Shown piece after piece: positions 60,180 through 64,000 of a DNA stretch of 64,000 nucleotides. The notes under the pieces were generated by a model. The model was not told where the DNA came from and made no database searches. It saw only the letters and a list, made by a program, of their open reading frames with translations. Positions within the stretch are counted from its first letter, which is position 1; each line of letters opens with the position of its first letter. The DNA comes from Tubiluchus corallicola. Taxonomy: Eukaryota; Priapulida; Priapulimorpha; Priapulimorphida; Tubiluchidae. The DNA is taken from positions 186,001 to 250,000 of the forward strand of contig JAQGDQ010000121.1 of the NCBI GenBank assembly GCA_030141605.1. The letters run 5' to 3'. The position numbers and the translations under genes are program-made.

Positions 60180-60600
60180 CCTGTAAATGGAACACCATTC
60201 TTCCTGCCCGGGAGCGAAAGGAAGCGTTATAATTCACGAGAGAGGTGGTGACATGGGGCATATGTCTAGAAACTGTGAGTTGTTTATTGGCAGAAGTATT
60301 ACTGGTGCCGTTTGCAACTTGACATTCGGCAATCTCCTCCTAAACCACGAGTCAATACATTCACCGCCGTCAGCATTTACGACGTTTCATTCCAGATATA
60401 GGCACCAGTAATGTGTCACCCAGGTGCAATATTCTTGAATTATTATTGGAACAGGTACGCTAATCAGGACAGGTAGATAAGTTTTCTTGGATGGCTCAGC
60501 ATCTGGACGTGATTTTATCATGTCCACAAAGTTGCCTGAGGCCTCGATTGGTCACTTGTGTGGTCAACAGTTGTAGAGTTGTCCCTACACTTTAGTACAG
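60180..60600. promoter_or_regulatory. candidate regulatory element with a spaced inverted repeat
   Basis: A complex, GC-richer region. ATTACTGGTGCC (60298-60309) and GGCACCAGTAAT (60401-60412) are perfect 12-bp inverted copies 91 bp apart. It also has two CAGGT words, GCTAATCAGG and CGTGATTTTATCATG. A 74-aa ORF over part of it has no domain. Confidence 0.33.
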
Positions 60601-62339
60601 CGTAGATTTCTTGCAGAACCTACCAGGCTGAAGCATTGTATCATCAAATTCCAGGCATGTTTGATTTACTGATTACCAGCAAGGGAATTAAATGAACAAA
60701 GCTGTAGCGATTATCTGACAAAGTTAGATTTCTGTAATCCAAAGCACTTTCACAAATTTCTTAAGTGAGTGCTATTGAATCAGCTGTTACTGACAATAAG
60801 ACAATACAGAGATTTTAGAGTTACAAATCCGTCTTAAAGAGAAGTAAAGAGGTGAGGGGTTTAGTTCATTATGGTGTACGAAAAAAGTAAAACCACAACA
60901 ACAACAAAGGCAAAGGTAAGATACAGAAACGATGTATTTTGAGTCTGTAAATATGATTTAGTTCGGAAATACGAAACAAATTCATTTTTAAAAAAATCTG
61001 TCAAGAGCAATCATTGGCCAAGTCGTTTTGAAAGGCTATAAGATAAAAAGATAAAAAGGTAAAGTACAAAAAAGAGAAGCAGGAAAAGAGATTAAAGTAA
61101 AGCACAGTGGCTGATAGCATTTTAAAAACTTTTGATCAACTTAGACAACATTTCAGTTTTAAACTCTACAAAAAGCCGATAAATACGACGCGAGAGAAAT
61201 GTGAACTTTTTAAAGAAATTTATATGTACTGCAAGATTATTTTTGTTTATTTAATTGACAAAAACAAGTCGTACATCAGTGGTTATAGAATTCGTTCATT
61301 TACTTAATACTAGGATTAAGGTGCTACCGGAGTCGCTAAAATAATGTTAACATGTAATAGTATGTCCCAAGACAAATCTAAGAAGCCAATAACTGAAAGT
61401 AATAAATTTGTAGCATTATAAGAATTGAGAAATTAGACAGGAGTTCGCACTTCAAACAATACGCTATACTTATTACTTACGCTCCCTATACCCACTCAGT
61501 CACCAGAATTAACGTTGCTCAACTCAAGTTTAAATTCGGAAGCAGTAAAACTCGTTCTTTCTACAGTAATTACGCAGAAAAATTCAATAATACCTCTATT
61601 CATTTGTCTTCATATCATTATACCGTATGAAGCTTAATAAGCAATAATAAAGCATTATCGCGTTTGAGAGGATAAAAAATTGATCATTAACTTTATGTTT
61701 ATATAGTAATTTATCACTCTGAAAATTGGGTAAAGGTGATTTGACACAGCACATGATCACAATAACTACGTTATAAACTACAATGTAATTTTTGTCACAG
61801 AAACATAATTATTGCGCGTAAGTTTCCATAAAAGATTATCTTAGTGACAGTTTTTATCCACGTTGTTATTGATTTGTTATATTTTGCATTACTTAACGTA
61901 AAGGTATTTAATTTTGTATTAAGGAAACAATAATTTTTTCTATGACTTCGAAATTATTGGTGCATAGTTCTAGAAGGGAACAATGAACCAAAGCAAAAAA
62001 ATATTTGCAACTTAAATACCATACATCGGACACACACAAGTTCGACGGTGGCTAAATACATCAACTTAAAGTCGCGAAAAAGATTACGCTGAAACAACCG
62101 CAGTTCAATAAGCATGTCACACACCCGACATTAACTCTGCTATGTTTGAGTGGCCAGAGTTGATCATTTGTGAATGATGAGGCTGGCGAATATTGTATGT
62201 TTTACGCACGTTATTTAAACTTCAAAAACGTTCTTTTTAGAACTGGAACTATTACGACACTCTTATTAGCATATACTTGCTTAAAACGTGTGTACCTACT
62301 GCATTCGATAAAGTGAGAAAAAACTACCAAGCGAAAGCA
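60601..62339. other. non-coding stretch
   Basis: AT-rich. A 66-aa ORF (61107-61307) has no recognisable domain. I see nothing else. Confidence 0.4.
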
Positions 62340-62530
62340 TTCCAGAAACCTGCAATTTTTGCCACGGTTCCCTAGGCGACGGCAAAATTGAAATAAATCA
62401 GCAAAACCGCCCTGAAATATGGGAAGTCAAAGAGGTCTTTGGGATAGGCGGAGCCGTTGATGATTATGAGTGATTCGAGATGTAATTATGGGCGGAGTAC
62501 CCCTGTCAGAGTTAATGTGAACAATACTTG
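62340..62530. promoter_or_regulatory. candidate regulatory element with an X-box in a dyad
   Basis: GGTTCCCTAGGCGAC (62366-62380) matches the RFX X-box consensus RGYYNYY-N2-RRNRAC. It lies between CAATTTTTGCC (62353-62363) and GGCAAAATTG (62381-62390), which are inverted copies apart from one extra T. Downstream come GTTGATGATTATGAG, GATGTAATTATGG and AGAGTTAATGTG. Confidence 0.4.
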
Positions 62531-62713
62531 CTAACTCTCTGCGTTTTGTTACTATGGCTACGCTGCCTTTTGTCGGTTTTGTTCAAAGCTTGTTTTTTTT
62601 AGAAATGACATGAATAAATGTATGCATGCCTCGCTGAGCTGTCATTAGTATATGTATCGTACAGGTGAGCTACGTACGTTAACATTTTCAGACGATAAAC
62701 GCAGCTCGTCGTC

Positions 62714-62754
62714 GTCTTCGTTATCACCATCACATCCATCACCACCATCATCAT
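62714..62754 (+). repeat. (CAT/CGT)n repeat
   Basis: A short compound triplet repeat just before a 70-aa ORF (62753-62965) that I do not take as a gene. Confidence 0.9.
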
Positions 62755-63429
62755 GAACTTCATTATTAATTACCCATCTAAAGATAAGGTTTTGGTGACC
62801 TGTGTTCTCGATATCCTTGTGCAACGGTGCAAGGTTGGTAACGGCTGGGAAGCCGCTACCGTTGTCACTGCTAAAAGCAGCGAGGAAACTTTTATAAAAC
62901 TATTGTCAGAGGAATTGTCCAAGAGCGAGAATTGTCTAAGATATTTAACAGTGTCTTTTTTATAAATGTCATCTGTAAAAGTACAGAACTTCTAAAAGGC
63001 TTGGAAAAAAATCACATTTATGTCATCGCCTGTCATGATGTTTTTTGCAAAGCAACACGCCAAAAGTTCAATACAGGAATATTAAACGCGAGATAAGAAA
63101 AAGAAGAACAAAAGTTATGAGGATAACAGAATGATGGTGAAGAGATGACAGCAAGAATGCCAACCAATACTGACAGTACATACCAGCAGAGACGAAACGG
63201 TGACAATGGTAGCAATAATAGCTACAATTACGACGAATGCGATTAAAAATACAACAGAGATAATGATGGTAATGAGACAATCGTGAATTAAAGCAGCTTT
63301 TGACGCTTATAAAAGCTGAAAGCAATTTTTCCGTCTCTGGTTTTGCACTTCTAAATTACGTTACAGTAAAGAATTTGGAAGCTATATTATTCTCACCTAT
63401 GTATTTATTTAGTGACTATCCTTGTACAG
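62755..63429. other. non-coding stretch
   Basis: The + strand ORF 62753-62965 is mildly coding-like (K-S-S-E-E-T-F-I-K-L-L-S-E-E-L) but has no splice or domain support. The rest is AT-rich with degenerate AAT/ATG triplets at 63120-63285. Confidence 0.35.
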
Positions 63430-63625
63430 CTACTATAGGACCACGTGACATTGGCCGTTGACGGCACCTTTAGAAAGAAAAACAATTAAGAAAATAAATG
63501 TGCTCCAAGCTCATTAGCAATTAGACCTGCTGATTATAATGAACAACTGCGATTAAAGCTGCCAAGTTGCACTTTACCAAATGAAAACTTATTGCAAAGG
63601 CGGTCACATTAACTCCCTCGTGAAA
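63430..63625. promoter_or_regulatory. candidate regulatory element, homeodomain-rich
   Basis: CCACGTGAC (an E-box), AAACAATTAAG, GCTCATTAGCAATTAGACC, CTGATTATAATG and GCGATTAAAGC occur within 190 bp. It is complex and free of simple repeats. Confidence 0.4.
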
Positions 63626-63778
63626 AATGAAAACGTCGAATTGTGTCTTTGTGTTTCACGGCTTTTTGGTCAATTTACAGTACAGACCACTGGTCATTAA
63701 AACGTTACACGTTCCGTCTAGTTAAAAGAACTTTTGCTAACTTGGTTTTATCAGTACGGTGAGTGGTTACACAATTTA

Positions 63779-63790
63779 GGGGGGGGGGGG
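63779..63790 (+). repeat. G12 homopolymer
   Basis: Twelve consecutive G in AT-rich surroundings. The tract is odd for this composition and prone to slippage or sequencing error. The DNA beyond it to 64000 shows nothing I can name. Confidence 0.95.
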
Positions 63791-64000
63791 TAATTGTACA
63801 CACAAAATAGTAGCAATAGCGACAAAACGCGCTAAAATCAAATTAAAAAATCTGTGGATGCTTGGTTAGACTTCTGTGACTTTCAGAATTCACAAAAAGC
63901 TTTATCAGTCAAATAGCCTGTCTCTATGTGCCTCTAAAGTTGCCTGAGTGAAATAAAGGTTGCTAAGAACGTTTTAACACCCGAAATCTTGTAAGACAAG

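Noticed and set aside
62753-62965. 70-aa + strand ORF as a small gene
   Set aside because: Mildly coding-like composition, but it starts inside a CAT repeat and has no promoter, splice or domain support.

Overview
The window is a piece of an intron-containing animal nuclear genome. It is AT-rich (GC a little over one third, judged by eye), has GT-AG introns, AATAAA poly(A) signals and many microsatellites. No bacterial or viral gene organisation is visible. The protocadherin argues for a bilaterian outside the ecdysozoans, because insects and nematodes lack classical protocadherins. A spiralian (mollusc, annelid, brachiopod or relative) is my best guess, but the sequence does not fix the phylum.

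Only the first 13 kb holds genes that I can reconstruct, and they converge tail to tail. (1) On the + strand, a compact gene has a TATA box at 276-284, a probable noncoding first exon ending at 370, and five coding exons between 791 and 3380. It encodes a 226-residue protein of the NIPSNAP / dimeric alpha-beta barrel type, with AATAAA at 3506. (2) On the - strand, five coding exons between 12959 and 4902 encode a 1217-residue protocadherin. It has a signal peptide, seven cadherin repeats with the C-x5-C of protocadherin EC1, one membrane helix and a cytoplasmic tail of about 397 residues. The tail exons are split by introns, and one exon has two competing donors. Between the two 3' ends lies a decayed lysine-rich repetitive ORF (3668-4030).

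From about 13 kb to 64 kb (51 kb) I find no convincing coding exon. The longest ORFs there are about 130-145 codons, which is what chance gives in 64 kb of this composition. The stretch mixes simple repeats (CT, CAT, ATT, CAG, ATCC, GATGA, CA) with islands of 100-500 bp. These islands are richer in GC and complex words and dense in homeodomain cores (TAATTA, CTAATTA, GGATTA), CRE (TGACGTCA), forkhead, E-box and POU words. The strongest are at 39.27-39.76, 44.20-44.69, 50.43-51.50, 58.20-58.31, 62.34-62.53 and 63.43-63.63 kb. I read the desert as a likely long-range regulatory landscape, either for the protocadherin or for a developmental gene outside the window. That is inference and needs cross-species alignment or chromatin data. 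No rRNA, tRNA, CRISPR array or intact transposon was recognised.
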